A DNA stretch of 5,437 bases, taken from Candidatus Azambacteria bacterium RBG_16_47_10. GTDB lineage: Bacteria > Patescibacteriota > Minisyncoccia > GWC2-36-17 > WO2-46-25. Position numbers and translations under genes: made by a program. Under the pieces are notes generated by a model, which was not told the DNA's origin, ran no database searches, and saw only the letters and a list, made by a program, of their open reading frames with translations. Shown piece after piece: positions 1 to 4,795 of this stretch (the first letter of the stretch is position 1; each line of letters opens with the position of its first letter). Location of the stretch: NCBI GenBank assembly GCA_001773975.1, contig MEYI01000020.1, forward strand, positions 1,700 to 7,136, written 5' to 3'.

Positions 1-3
1 GGA

Positions 4-402
4 TTATTTTCTCTTCTTTGCCGCTTTCTTTAGAGGGCGGATCTTTTTAACGACCGGCGTGGATTTCGCGATGTCTTTTGCGATATCCTTCCAGTGATCT
101 TTCAATTCTCCGGCAAATTCGCCGATATCCTTGGCGCTGATGCCTTGCAATGCCTTATACTTTCCGGCAACTTCCTTGATGACCTTGTGATACGCTTTTT
201 CATCTACATGAGAAAGCCTTTCAAGTTGTTCAAGTATTTCACCCCGCGCTTTCAGCGACCATGCTTTTACTTCCTTACGATGTTTTGATGCTTTCTTTGA
301 ACCGTACAGGAAGTATGTTCCTGCGGCGGCCGCTGCAACCGCGGCGAGTCCTGCGCCAACCGCTGCTACACTCATTGATGACCCTGCTTTTTTCTTTGCC
401 AT
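4..402 (-). CDS. Small single-pass membrane protein with Ala-rich helix and polybasic tail (hypothetical)
   Basis: A 132-residue protein of unknown function. Seen: a short Lys-rich N-terminus (K3-K5), one Ala/Gly-rich hydrophobic helix at about 11-33, a basic juxtamembrane stretch (K36 to K46), a mostly helical charged region (about 44-112) with a small repeat DIAKDIAK at 106-113, and a strongly basic C-terminus in which 9 of the last 14 residues are Lys or Arg. The architecture resembles YtxH-like proteins and hypothetical proteins I recognise from Parcubacteria genomes, but I cannot assign a family. The TAA stop lies at the extreme left edge, so the gene is complete. It sits 21 bp downstream of the other minus-strand gene (424-768), so an operon is likely. 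The start is preceded by an A-tract (A7) with no Shine-Dalgarno sequence. The tail could contact DNA, RNA or acidic lipids; this is inference. Confidence 0.85.
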   Translation of the reverse strand: MAKKKAGSSMSVAAVGAGLAAVAAAAAGTYFLYGSKKASKHRKEVKAWSLKARGEILEQLERLSHVDEKAYHKVIKEVAGKYKALQGISAKDIGEFAGELKDHWKDIAKDIAKSTPVVKKIRPLKKAAKKRK

Positions 403-423
403 AGTTTTTTTATAATGCGTTAA

Positions 424-768
424 TTATTTAATTTCTTTTTTCTTGCGAACGACCTTCTTCTTTTTTGAAAAGAAGGTAGTGAAATAATCGAGGATCGACT
501 TCACTTTTACTCCCTTTTCTTTGACAGAGCCGCGTAATCCCTCGATGTCTCGTGTGATCTTGTTTCCTTCTTCTTTAATGGTGTTGCGTAATCCTTCGAT
601 ATCGTATGCGAGCTTATCTCCCTCTGTTCTCGCGAGCATGGAAATATAGCGGATATTTTTCAAGATCGGGACGATGTATGCAAGCATGATCACGAAGCCG
701 AGCGTAAGGAAAACGATAAAAATGCTTGTGATGAAAAAAAAGATGTCTGCGTGGATAAGGGTATTCAT
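424..768 (-). CDS. Membrane-anchored protein with 18-residue tandem repeat and polybasic tail (hypothetical)
   Basis: A 114-residue protein I do not recognise by family. Seen: one long hydrophobic segment at about 9-36 rich in Phe/Ile, then a charged helical region with two back-to-back 18-residue units at 49-66 and 67-84 sharing 11 of 18 positions (pattern EG-K---DIEGLR---KE), a degenerate partial third unit from 85, and a C-terminal tail (102-114) with 9 basic residues of 13. The repeat is predicted to form an amphipathic helix or coiled coil, so the protein may oligomerise or lie on the membrane. It is the first gene of a probable two-gene minus-strand operon with 4-402, which has the same plan of one helix plus basic tail. 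The start lies just downstream of an extended -10 element (776-784), so the mRNA may be leaderless. The function is unknown. Confidence 0.85.
   Translation of the reverse strand: MNTLIHADIFFFITSIFIVFLTLGFVIMLAYIVPILKNIRYISMLARTEGDKLAYDIEGLRNTIKEEGNKITRDIEGLRGSVKEKGVKVKSILDYFTTFFSKKKKVVRKKKEIK
517..624 (-). repeat. 54-bp tandem duplication inside the coding sequence (two units)
   Basis: Units 571-624 and 517-570 encode residues 49-66 and 67-84 of the 114-residue membrane protein. By hand alignment they agree at about 38 of 54 bases, including shared blocks TTCTTT and GCGTAATCC on the plus strand. Similarity at both DNA and protein level points to internal duplication of one helical unit. Confidence 0.75.
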
Positions 769-771
769 ATA

Positions 772-794
772 TCATAGTATAGCATATACTATGA
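772..794. promoter_or_regulatory. Perfect inverted repeat in the divergent intergenic region (bidirectional promoter or operator)
   Basis: The arms TCATAGTATA (772-781) and TATACTATGA (785-794) are perfect complements around a 3-bp centre GCA. Each strand therefore carries a TATACT -10-like hexamer: 785-790 on plus, 781-776 on minus. It lies in the 62-bp gap between the minus-strand gene starting at 768 and the plus-strand gene starting at 831. Two readings are possible: a symmetric divergent promoter, or an operator for a dimeric regulator covering both -10 elements. The repeat is certain; the role is inferred. Confidence 0.6.
776..784 (-). promoter_or_regulatory. Extended -10 promoter element for the minus-strand gene pair
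   Basis: Read on the minus strand this is TGCTATACT, a TGn-extended -10 hexamer. Transcription would start near 769, right at the start codon at 768, implying a leaderless or near-leaderless mRNA. No convincing -35 hexamer is present at 16-19 bp spacing. Confidence 0.45.
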
Positions 795-830
795 GTAGGA
801 GATAGTTATTTTTTAAAATAAAAGAAAAAT

Positions 831-1184
831 ATGGATATGCAACAAAATAATGTTCCCGTTGAAGCAGGTGCCCAGCAGAAAAAAGAAGGCAAGAACGTGC
901 TTATGGCTATTCTTGCGTACATCGGGCCGTTGGTCATTGTTTCGTATGTGGTTGCGAAAGAGGATCCGTTCGTGAAATTTCATATCAAGCAGGGGCTTGT
1001 TCTGCTCGTCATCGAAGCGGGTGTGTGGATCCTCGGTATGATGCTGTGGCAATTTTGGTCGGTCTTGAGCATTATTAATTTTGCGACCTTTGTCTTGTCT
1101 GTCGTCGGCATCATCAATGCGATGAAAGGAAAGGAAGAGGAACTTCCGATCGTGGGAAAATTTTCCAAGTATTTTCCTTTGTAG
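831..1184 (+). CDS. DUF4870-type (Tic20-like) small membrane protein
   Basis: A 117-residue integral membrane protein. Seen: a polar N-terminus (1-22, Gln- and Lys-rich), three hydrophobic helices at about 23-42, 55-73 and 77-98, and a short polar C-terminus ending in LPIVGKFSKYFPL. The core EDPFVKFHIKQGLVL (44-58) between helices 1 and 2 is the hallmark of the DUF4870 family, in which a conserved His and Gln follow an Asp-Pro-Phe. Family members are widespread and their function is not established. The start could be the ATG at 831 or the second ATG at 837; neither has a Shine-Dalgarno sequence, and an A-rich stretch precedes both. It is divergent from the two-gene minus-strand operon and shares its promoter region. 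A separate promoter for the helicase follows 43 bp downstream, so it is probably a single-gene unit. Confidence 0.88.
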   Translation: MDMQQNNVPVEAGAQQKKEGKNVLMAILAYIGPLVIVSYVVAKEDPFVKFHIKQGLVLLVIEAGVWILGMMLWQFWSVLSIINFATFVLSVVGIINAMKGKEEELPIVGKFSKYFPL

Positions 1185-1201
1185 GGTGTCTGGCGGAAAG
1201 C

Positions 1202-1210
1202 TGGTACAAT
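1202..1210 (+). promoter_or_regulatory. Extended -10 promoter of the helicase gene
   Basis: TGGTACAAT (TGn plus TACAAT) ends 17 bp before the helicase ATG, predicting transcription from about 1217 and a leader of about 11 nt. The following AA makes it almost identical to the element before the cupin gene (TGGTAYAATAA). No clear -35 hexamer is visible. Confidence 0.55.
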
Positions 1211-1227
1211 AACCTTACTTTCCCCAT

Positions 1228-2829
1228 ATGACGCAGGAGCAAGCACTCGCTATATTAAAAACCGGGGCGAATGTCTTTCTGACCGGCGCGCCCGGGTCCG
1301 GCAAAACACATACAGTGAATGAGTATGTGGCATTTGTGCGCGCGCGTGGCATTGAGCCGGCGATCACTGCTTCCACCGGCATCGCGGCGACGCATATCGG
1401 CGGGATGACGATCCACTCATGGAGCGGTATCGGCATCAGAACGAAATTAAGTACAGAAGATCTTAAATCGATCACGACGAGCGATTACATCGCCAAACGC
1501 GTCCGGCGCGCCAAGATCCTTATCATAGACGAAGTATCTATGCTTCCTCCCGGAGTTTTGACGATGGTTGATATGATATGCCGGGAGATCAAACAGAGCG
1601 CGGATCCGTTCGGGGGTATTCAAATTGTTATGGTGGGCGACTTTTTTCAATTACCACCGATCGTGAAGGCGGAAACGGAAGAACGAAGGCAGGGGGCGTT
1701 GATCGAAGAAACGCCGGCTCGCTTTGCGTTTGATTCTCCCGCATGGGAACGGGCGCATCCGATCGTGTGTTATCTCACGGAACAGCATCGGCAGGATGAT
1801 GCTGTTTTTCTTGATCTGCTTTTTGCGATCCGTCGTAACGCTCTCGGCAGTGATCATTTTAGCCATCTTGAAACAAGACGAGTAGGGCATCACGATGCGC
1901 CACAAGGCACCCCGAAACTTTTTTCTCATAATATGGATGTGGATCGCGTGAATAATGAAATGCTCGGAACGCTTGCAGGAAAATCGCACTCGTTTGCCAT
2001 GTCTTCACAAGGGCCATACGCGCTTGCCGCCGCGCTCCAGAGAGGATGTCTTTCTCCTGAAACGCTTCACTTAAAGATCGGCGCGGTAGTGATGTTCACT
2101 AAAAACAATCCGAAAGAGGGGTTTGCAAATGGCACACTCGGCACCGTCGAGGCATTTGATGCGGTGAGCGGGTATCCAATCGTCGCTGTGCGTGATGGAA
2201 TACGGATCACGGTTGAGCCGATGGATTGGACCGTAGAGGAAAATGGCAAGGTTCGCGCACGCATCGGGCAATTGCCGCTTCGTCTTGCGTGGGCCATCAC
2301 GGTGCATAAAAGCCAAGGCATGAGCTTGGACACGGCGGTCATGGATTTGAGCGCGGTGTTCGAATTCGGGCAGGGATATGTCGCGCTGTCTCGCGTGCGG
2401 CGGCTTTCAGGATTGTATCTTTTAGGATGGAATGAGCGCGCATTTTTAGTACATCCGGAAGTGTTGGCAAAGGACGAATCATTTCGAGCTGCTTCTGCAG
2501 ATACTGAAGCGGAGTTTTCTGCAATTGCCCCGGCAAAATTGCAGAAGATGCAGGATGACTTTATTACCGCATGCGGAGGGAAGAAGCGCGCGAAACAACG
2601 GGCTGTCAGTGGCGCACACGATAAAAAAAGCACTGCCGGCAATGGGCGATTTGAGAAATTAAGAGAAAAGTACCCAAACGCGTATCGTCCGTGGGACAAA
2701 GTGCAGGACGAGAAATTGCAGGAGCTCTTTGCCGAAGGCGTTTCCACAGCTGATCTCGTAAAAACATTTGGCAGAAAAGGCGGAGCTATCCGGTCGCGCC
2801 TTGTTAAGCTCGGTCTCGTGGAAGAATGA
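1228..2829 (+). CDS. PIF1-like superfamily 1B DNA helicase with C-terminal helix-turn-helix module
   Basis: A 533-residue ATP-dependent DNA helicase. PIF1/RecD-type enzymes unwind DNA 5'-3' and act on forks, recombination intermediates and G-quadruplexes; the role of this copy is inferred. Motifs in order: MTQEQ start with Q-motif-like glutamine; Walker A GAPGSGKT (20-27); motif Ia TASTGIAA (47-54); Walker B ILIIDEVSML (97-106, D101/E102); motif III GDFFQLPP (137-144); EQHRQ (185-189); TVHKSQGMSLD (358-368); motif VI GQGYVALSRVR (381-391). All catalytic motifs are intact. A basic linker (about 449-471) leads to a C-terminal module (about 478-531) starting NAYRPW and ending in a recognition-helix-like GRKGGAIRSRLVKLGL, probably an accessory DNA-binding domain. 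The start is fixed by the family-typical N-terminus; there is no upstream Shine-Dalgarno sequence. Its own promoter lies in the 43-bp gap upstream. Confidence 0.95.
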   Translation: MTQEQALAILKTGANVFLTGAPGSGKTHTVNEYVAFVRARGIEPAITASTGIAATHIGGMTIHSWSGIGIRTKLSTEDLKSITTSDYIAKRVRRAKILIIDEVSMLPPGVLTMVDMICREIKQSADPFGGIQIVMVGDFFQLPPIVKAETEERRQGALIEETPARFAFDSPAWERAHPIVCYLTEQHRQDDAVFLDLLFAIRRNALGSDHFSHLETRRVGHHDAPQGTPKLFSHNMDVDRVNNEMLGTLAGKSHSFAMSSQGPYALAAALQRGCLSPETLHLKIGAVVMFTKNNPKEGFANGTLGTVEAFDAVSGYPIVAVRDGIRITVEPMDWTVEENGKVRARIGQLPLRLAWAITVHKSQGMSLDTAVMDLSAVFEFGQGYVALSRVRRLSGLYLLGWNERAFLVHPEVLAKDESFRAASADTEAEFSAIAPAKLQKMQDDFITACGGKKRAKQRAVSGAHDKKSTAGNGRFEKLREKYPNAYRPWDKVQDEKLQELFAEGVSTADLVKTFGRKGGAIRSRLVKLGLVEE

Positions 2830-2857
2830 ACACCCGTATGCCATATTCACCGCGAAA

Positions 2858-2866
2858 TGGTATAAT
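2858..2866 (+). promoter_or_regulatory. Extended -10 promoter of the cupin/TSUP unit
   Basis: TGGTATAAT is a consensus TGn-extended -10 lying in the 64-bp gap after the helicase. Transcription would start near 2873, about 21 nt before the cupin ATG at 2894. No good -35 hexamer is seen, as expected for extended -10 promoters. It shares 10 of 11 bases (TGGTAYAATAA) with the helicase promoter. Confidence 0.65.
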
Positions 2867-2893
2867 AAAGCGATTGATAATTAACATAAAACC

Positions 2894-3295
2894 ATGAAAA
2901 AGGGATACAAGGATAATATCGAAAAGCTCACGCGTGAGAATGAGAATTTTCGCAGAGTGCTGTACACCGCCGCACATTGCCAGCTTGTAGCTATGGCATT
3001 GAAACCCGGCGAGGAGATTGGATCAGAGGTGCATGAAGATGGCGATCAATTTTTTCGATTTGAAAAAGGGGAGGGGAAGGTGATTACCAATGAAACGGAA
3101 TATACCGTGGGCGATGGTGATGCTGTTATCGTTCCTGCGGGTGCCACGCACAATGTCATTAACACGTCAGCAACCGCTGTTTTGAAATTGTACACGATTT
3201 ATGCTCCGCCACATCATCGCGATGGGATTGTGCGGGCAACGAAGCAGGAAGCGGAAGCTGATGGCCCTGAATTTGACGGCACTACAACGGAGTAG
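2894..3295 (+). CDS. Small single-domain cupin protein
   Basis: A 133-residue soluble cupin. Seen: an N-terminal lead (NIEKLTRENENFRRVLYT, 8-25), first cupin motif around KPGEEIGSEVHEDGDQFFRFEKGEG (37-61), and second motif PAGATHNVINT (81-91). Likely metal ligands are H47, Q52 and H86, possibly with E45; the usual second His of the HxH pair is Asp (D49), as in the family subgroup with EVHED-DQFF that I recognise from many bacteria and archaea. The subgroup's reaction is not established, so enzyme or binding protein are both possible. The C-terminus (about 107-133) holds PPHHRDG and an acidic tail. It starts about 21 nt after a predicted transcription start without a Shine-Dalgarno sequence. 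The TSUP transporter begins 25 bp after its stop, so the two are probably cotranscribed. Confidence 0.92.
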   Translation: MKKGYKDNIEKLTRENENFRRVLYTAAHCQLVAMALKPGEEIGSEVHEDGDQFFRFEKGEGKVITNETEYTVGDGDAVIVPAGATHNVINTSATAVLKLYTIYAPPHHRDGIVRATKQEAEADGPEFDGTTTE

Positions 3296-3320
3296 AGAAA
3301 GGATGTGATCCGCGGACGTT

Positions 3321-4037
3321 ATGTTATTTTTTCTTTTTGCATTTTTTACGGAAGTTGCAGGCACCATGGCGGGATTCGGTTCGTCTACCCTTGTTCTCCC
3401 GCTTGCACTGCTTTTTTTTGATTTCAAGTCGGCGCTCGTTATTGTCGCGCTTCTTCATATTTTTGGCAACGTGGGAAGGGTTGCTTTTTTCCGCCATGGA
3501 TTGGATAAAAGACTTATCATATTATTTGGGATCCCGAGTGTTATATGCGCCGTTATCGGCGCCTCTCTCGTAAATTATATTTCACAGGACGTGCTCAGAT
3601 TTATTTTAGGAATATTTTTATTGCTTTTTGCCGGTGTGTCGCTTATAAAGCCGGCGTTGCAATTTCCCCCGACAAAAACGAGCGCGCTTGTCGGGGGAGG
3701 AGCTTCGGGATTTATCGCCGGTCTTATCGGCACCGGCGGGGCGTTACGCGGCAGTTTTCTTACCGCGTTCAATCTTGATAAGAATGTATATATCGCTACG
3801 TCCGCGATCATTGCGATCGCGGTGGACATAACCCGTCTACCCATATATCTTGCAGGAGGATTTCTCGATGCCCAATATTATTGGTATATCCCGATCCTGT
3901 TTGCGGTGGCTATTGTCGGTTCATTTATAGGTAAATTGATCATGAATATAATATCCCAGCACACTTTTCGAGTGGTGGTTTTGTCCGCCATCGGGATCAT
4001 CGGTATGAAATTCATTTTAGATTGGATTAGTATATAA
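3321..4037 (+). CDS. TauE/SafE (TSUP) family membrane transporter
   Basis: A 238-residue polytopic membrane protein with about 7-8 hydrophobic helices. TSUP proteins have two homologous halves and export or import sulfite, sulfonates or other organic anions; the substrate cannot be read here. The first-half motif is AGFGSSTLVLPL (17-28) and the second is GFIAGLIGTGGALRG (130-144), followed by a family-like TSAIIAIAVDITRLPIY (160-176). The length fits the family (about 240-260). The ATG at 3321 is the first usable start: an in-frame TGA lies at 3306-3308. An AAAGGA at 3298-3303 is 17 nt away, too far for a normal ribosome-binding site. It follows the cupin by 25 bp, suggesting coupled expression. 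Two strong inverted repeats lie inside the gene (3665-3698 and 3802-3822). Confidence 0.93.
   Translation: MLFFLFAFFTEVAGTMAGFGSSTLVLPLALLFFDFKSALVIVALLHIFGNVGRVAFFRHGLDKRLIILFGIPSVICAVIGASLVNYISQDVLRFILGIFLLLFAGVSLIKPALQFPPTKTSALVGGGASGFIAGLIGTGGALRGSFLTAFNLDKNVYIATSAIIAIAVDITRLPIYLAGGFLDAQYYWYIPILFAVAIVGSFIGKLIMNIISQHTFRVVVLSAIGIIGMKFILDWISI
3665..3698. repeat. Strong GC-rich hairpin inside the TSUP gene
   Basis: The arms CCCCCGACAA (3666-3675) and TTGTCGGGGG (3688-3697) are perfectly complementary around a 12-nt loop; one further T-A pair (3665/3698) extends it to 11 bp. It encodes residues 115-126, the loop between the two TauE repeats. No U-tract follows, so it is not a standard terminator. 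Confidence 0.75.
3802..3822. repeat. Second perfect inverted repeat inside the TSUP gene
   Basis: The arms CCGCGATC (3802-3809) and GATCGCGG (3815-3822) pair perfectly around a 5-nt centre ATTGC. It contains the octamer GCGATCGC (3813-3820) and encodes part of the segment TSAIIAIAVD. It may simply reflect codon choice, or act as a translational pause. Confidence 0.55.
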
Positions 4038-4038
4038 T
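4033..4038 (+). promoter_or_regulatory. Possible -10 element for tspO
   Basis: A consensus TATAAT overlaps the TSUP stop codon (TAA, 4035-4037) and lies 49 bp before the tspO ATG. There is no TG extension and no clear -35 hexamer, so it is weak. tspO may also be read through from the cupin/TSUP transcript. Confidence 0.35.
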
Positions 4039-4087
4039 ACTATCAACGAGTTTTTTTATCGTTACTTCGCAGTTTTTTAATATACAC

Positions 4088-4582
4088 ATGACAACGCAAA
4101 GGATTTTTAGATTCATCATTTCAATCGCAAAAACGGAAGGTGCCGGCGTTATCGGGGCGTTTTTTACGACACCGGCGATCACAACGTGGTATGTGACGCT
4201 GACAAAACCGGCGCCCAACCCCCCGAATTGGATATTCGGTCCCGTGTGGACGATACTCTATTTTCTTATGGGTGTTGCGGTGTTTATGGTGTGGTCGTTG
4301 TATGCGGATGCACCGGAAGGGGATGTAAAAAAGGGGAGGAGAAACGCACTGATCATTTTTGACATCCAGCTCGCGCTCAATGTGGTGTGGTCCATTTTAT
4401 TTTTCGGGCTCCATAGCCCGTTTCTCGCACTTATTGGGATCATTGTTTTGTGGTGTGCGGTCGTCTGGACGATCATTTTATTTTACCCGATATCGCGCGT
4501 TGCGGCATATCTTCTTGTGCCATATATCCTATGGGTAAGCTTTGCGGTGTATTTGAATTACGCGATTTTTGCGTTGAATTAA
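4088..4582 (+). CDS. tspO: TspO/MBR family membrane protein (tryptophan-rich sensory protein)
   Basis: A 164-residue five-helix membrane protein of the TspO/translocator family, which binds tetrapyrroles and other hydrophobic ligands and is linked to stress and porphyrin handling in bacteria. Helices at about 15-36, 52-72, 86-106, 111-132 and 137-162. Family motifs: W34-Y35 in TLTKP context, PPNWIFGPVWTILYFLMGVA (45-64), IQLALNVVWSILFFGLHSPF (93-112), and LLVPYILWVSFAVYLN (142-157). Tryptophans are frequent (W34, W48, W54, W69, W101, W122, W127, W149). The C-terminal helix ends LNYAIFALN and lacks the Lys/Arg that would complete a CRAC-like cholesterol motif. Length and start fit the family; no Shine-Dalgarno precedes the ATG. 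It follows the TSUP gene by 50 bp. The exact ligand is unknown. Confidence 0.95.
   Translation: MTTQRIFRFIISIAKTEGAGVIGAFFTTPAITTWYVTLTKPAPNPPNWIFGPVWTILYFLMGVAVFMVWSLYADAPEGDVKKGRRNALIIFDIQLALNVVWSILFFGLHSPFLALIGIIVLWCAVVWTIILFYPISRVAAYLLVPYILWVSFAVYLNYAIFALN
4405..4420. repeat. Short GC-rich hairpin inside tspO
   Basis: CGGGCT (4405-4410) and AGCCCG (4415-4420) form a perfect 6-bp stem with a 4-nt loop CCAT, followed by TTTC. It encodes FGLHSP, the turn between helices 3 and 4. It resembles a weak terminator but lies mid-gene. Confidence 0.45.
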
Positions 4583-4704
4583 AATAAGCACCAATCCGCT
4601 CTCGTTCACGCCAAATAGCTTTTTTATTCTTGCGCGGAGAATTTTCGACCCCACAATTCTATGATGTTTTTCTTGTTTTTATGCGGTTTATGCGCGGTTT
4701 TTGG

Positions 4705-4733
4705 TTGACTTACTTCCAATTTTCCAGTATAAA
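4705..4733 (+). promoter_or_regulatory. Sigma70-type promoter of the glycosyltransferase gene
   Basis: TTGACT (4705-4710) and TATAAA (4728-4733) are separated by exactly 17 bp, each 5 of 6 to consensus. This is the only promoter in the window with both hexamers. The transcript would start near 4740, giving a leader of about 55 nt. The rest of the gap between tspO and this gene (4583-4795) is AT-rich, with no convincing gene or strong terminator. Confidence 0.7.
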
Positions 4734-4737
4734 TAAA

Positions 4738-4755
4738 GGAATATTTTTATATTCT
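4738..4755 (+). other. AU-rich hairpin at the predicted 5' end of the glycosyltransferase mRNA
   Basis: GAATAT (4739-4744) pairs with ATATTC (4749-4754) around TTTT, with a possible flanking G-U pair. It coincides with the predicted transcription start and could be a 5' stem-loop that stabilises the RNA. The stem is weak and the role is inferred. Confidence 0.3.
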
Positions 4756-4795
4756 CAGATAAGGGTTTATTCATTAATACTACGAAACGAGAAGG

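Noticed and set aside
797..801. AGGAG upstream of the DUF4870 gene as its ribosome-binding site
   Set aside because: It is about 30 nt from the ATG at 831 with no start codon at proper spacing and a TAA shortly after it.
813..1052. 79-codon minus-strand open frame opposite the DUF4870 gene
   Set aside because: It is antisense to a recognisable family member and its translation has no domain features.
1155..1166. GGAAAATTTTCC palindrome near the end of the DUF4870 gene as an operator for the helicase
   Set aside because: It is a 12-bp AT-cored palindrome fully explained by coding of VGKFSK, and it lies about 40 bp upstream of the -10 with no second copy in the window.
2067..2747. 226-codon minus-strand open frame opposite the helicase
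   Set aside because: It lies wholly antisense to the helicase gene, whose motifs are unambiguous; the translation is Ser/Arg/Pro-rich with no recognisable domain.
4045..4063. AACGA/TCGTT stem after the TSUP gene as a terminator
   Set aside because: Five pairs with the T-tract inside the loop instead of after the stem, so it does not fit an intrinsic terminator.
4638..4660. AGAATT/AATTCT inverted repeat as a terminator for tspO
   Set aside because: The stem is only 6 AT-rich pairs with an 11-nt loop and no uninterrupted U-tract follows directly; too weak to call.
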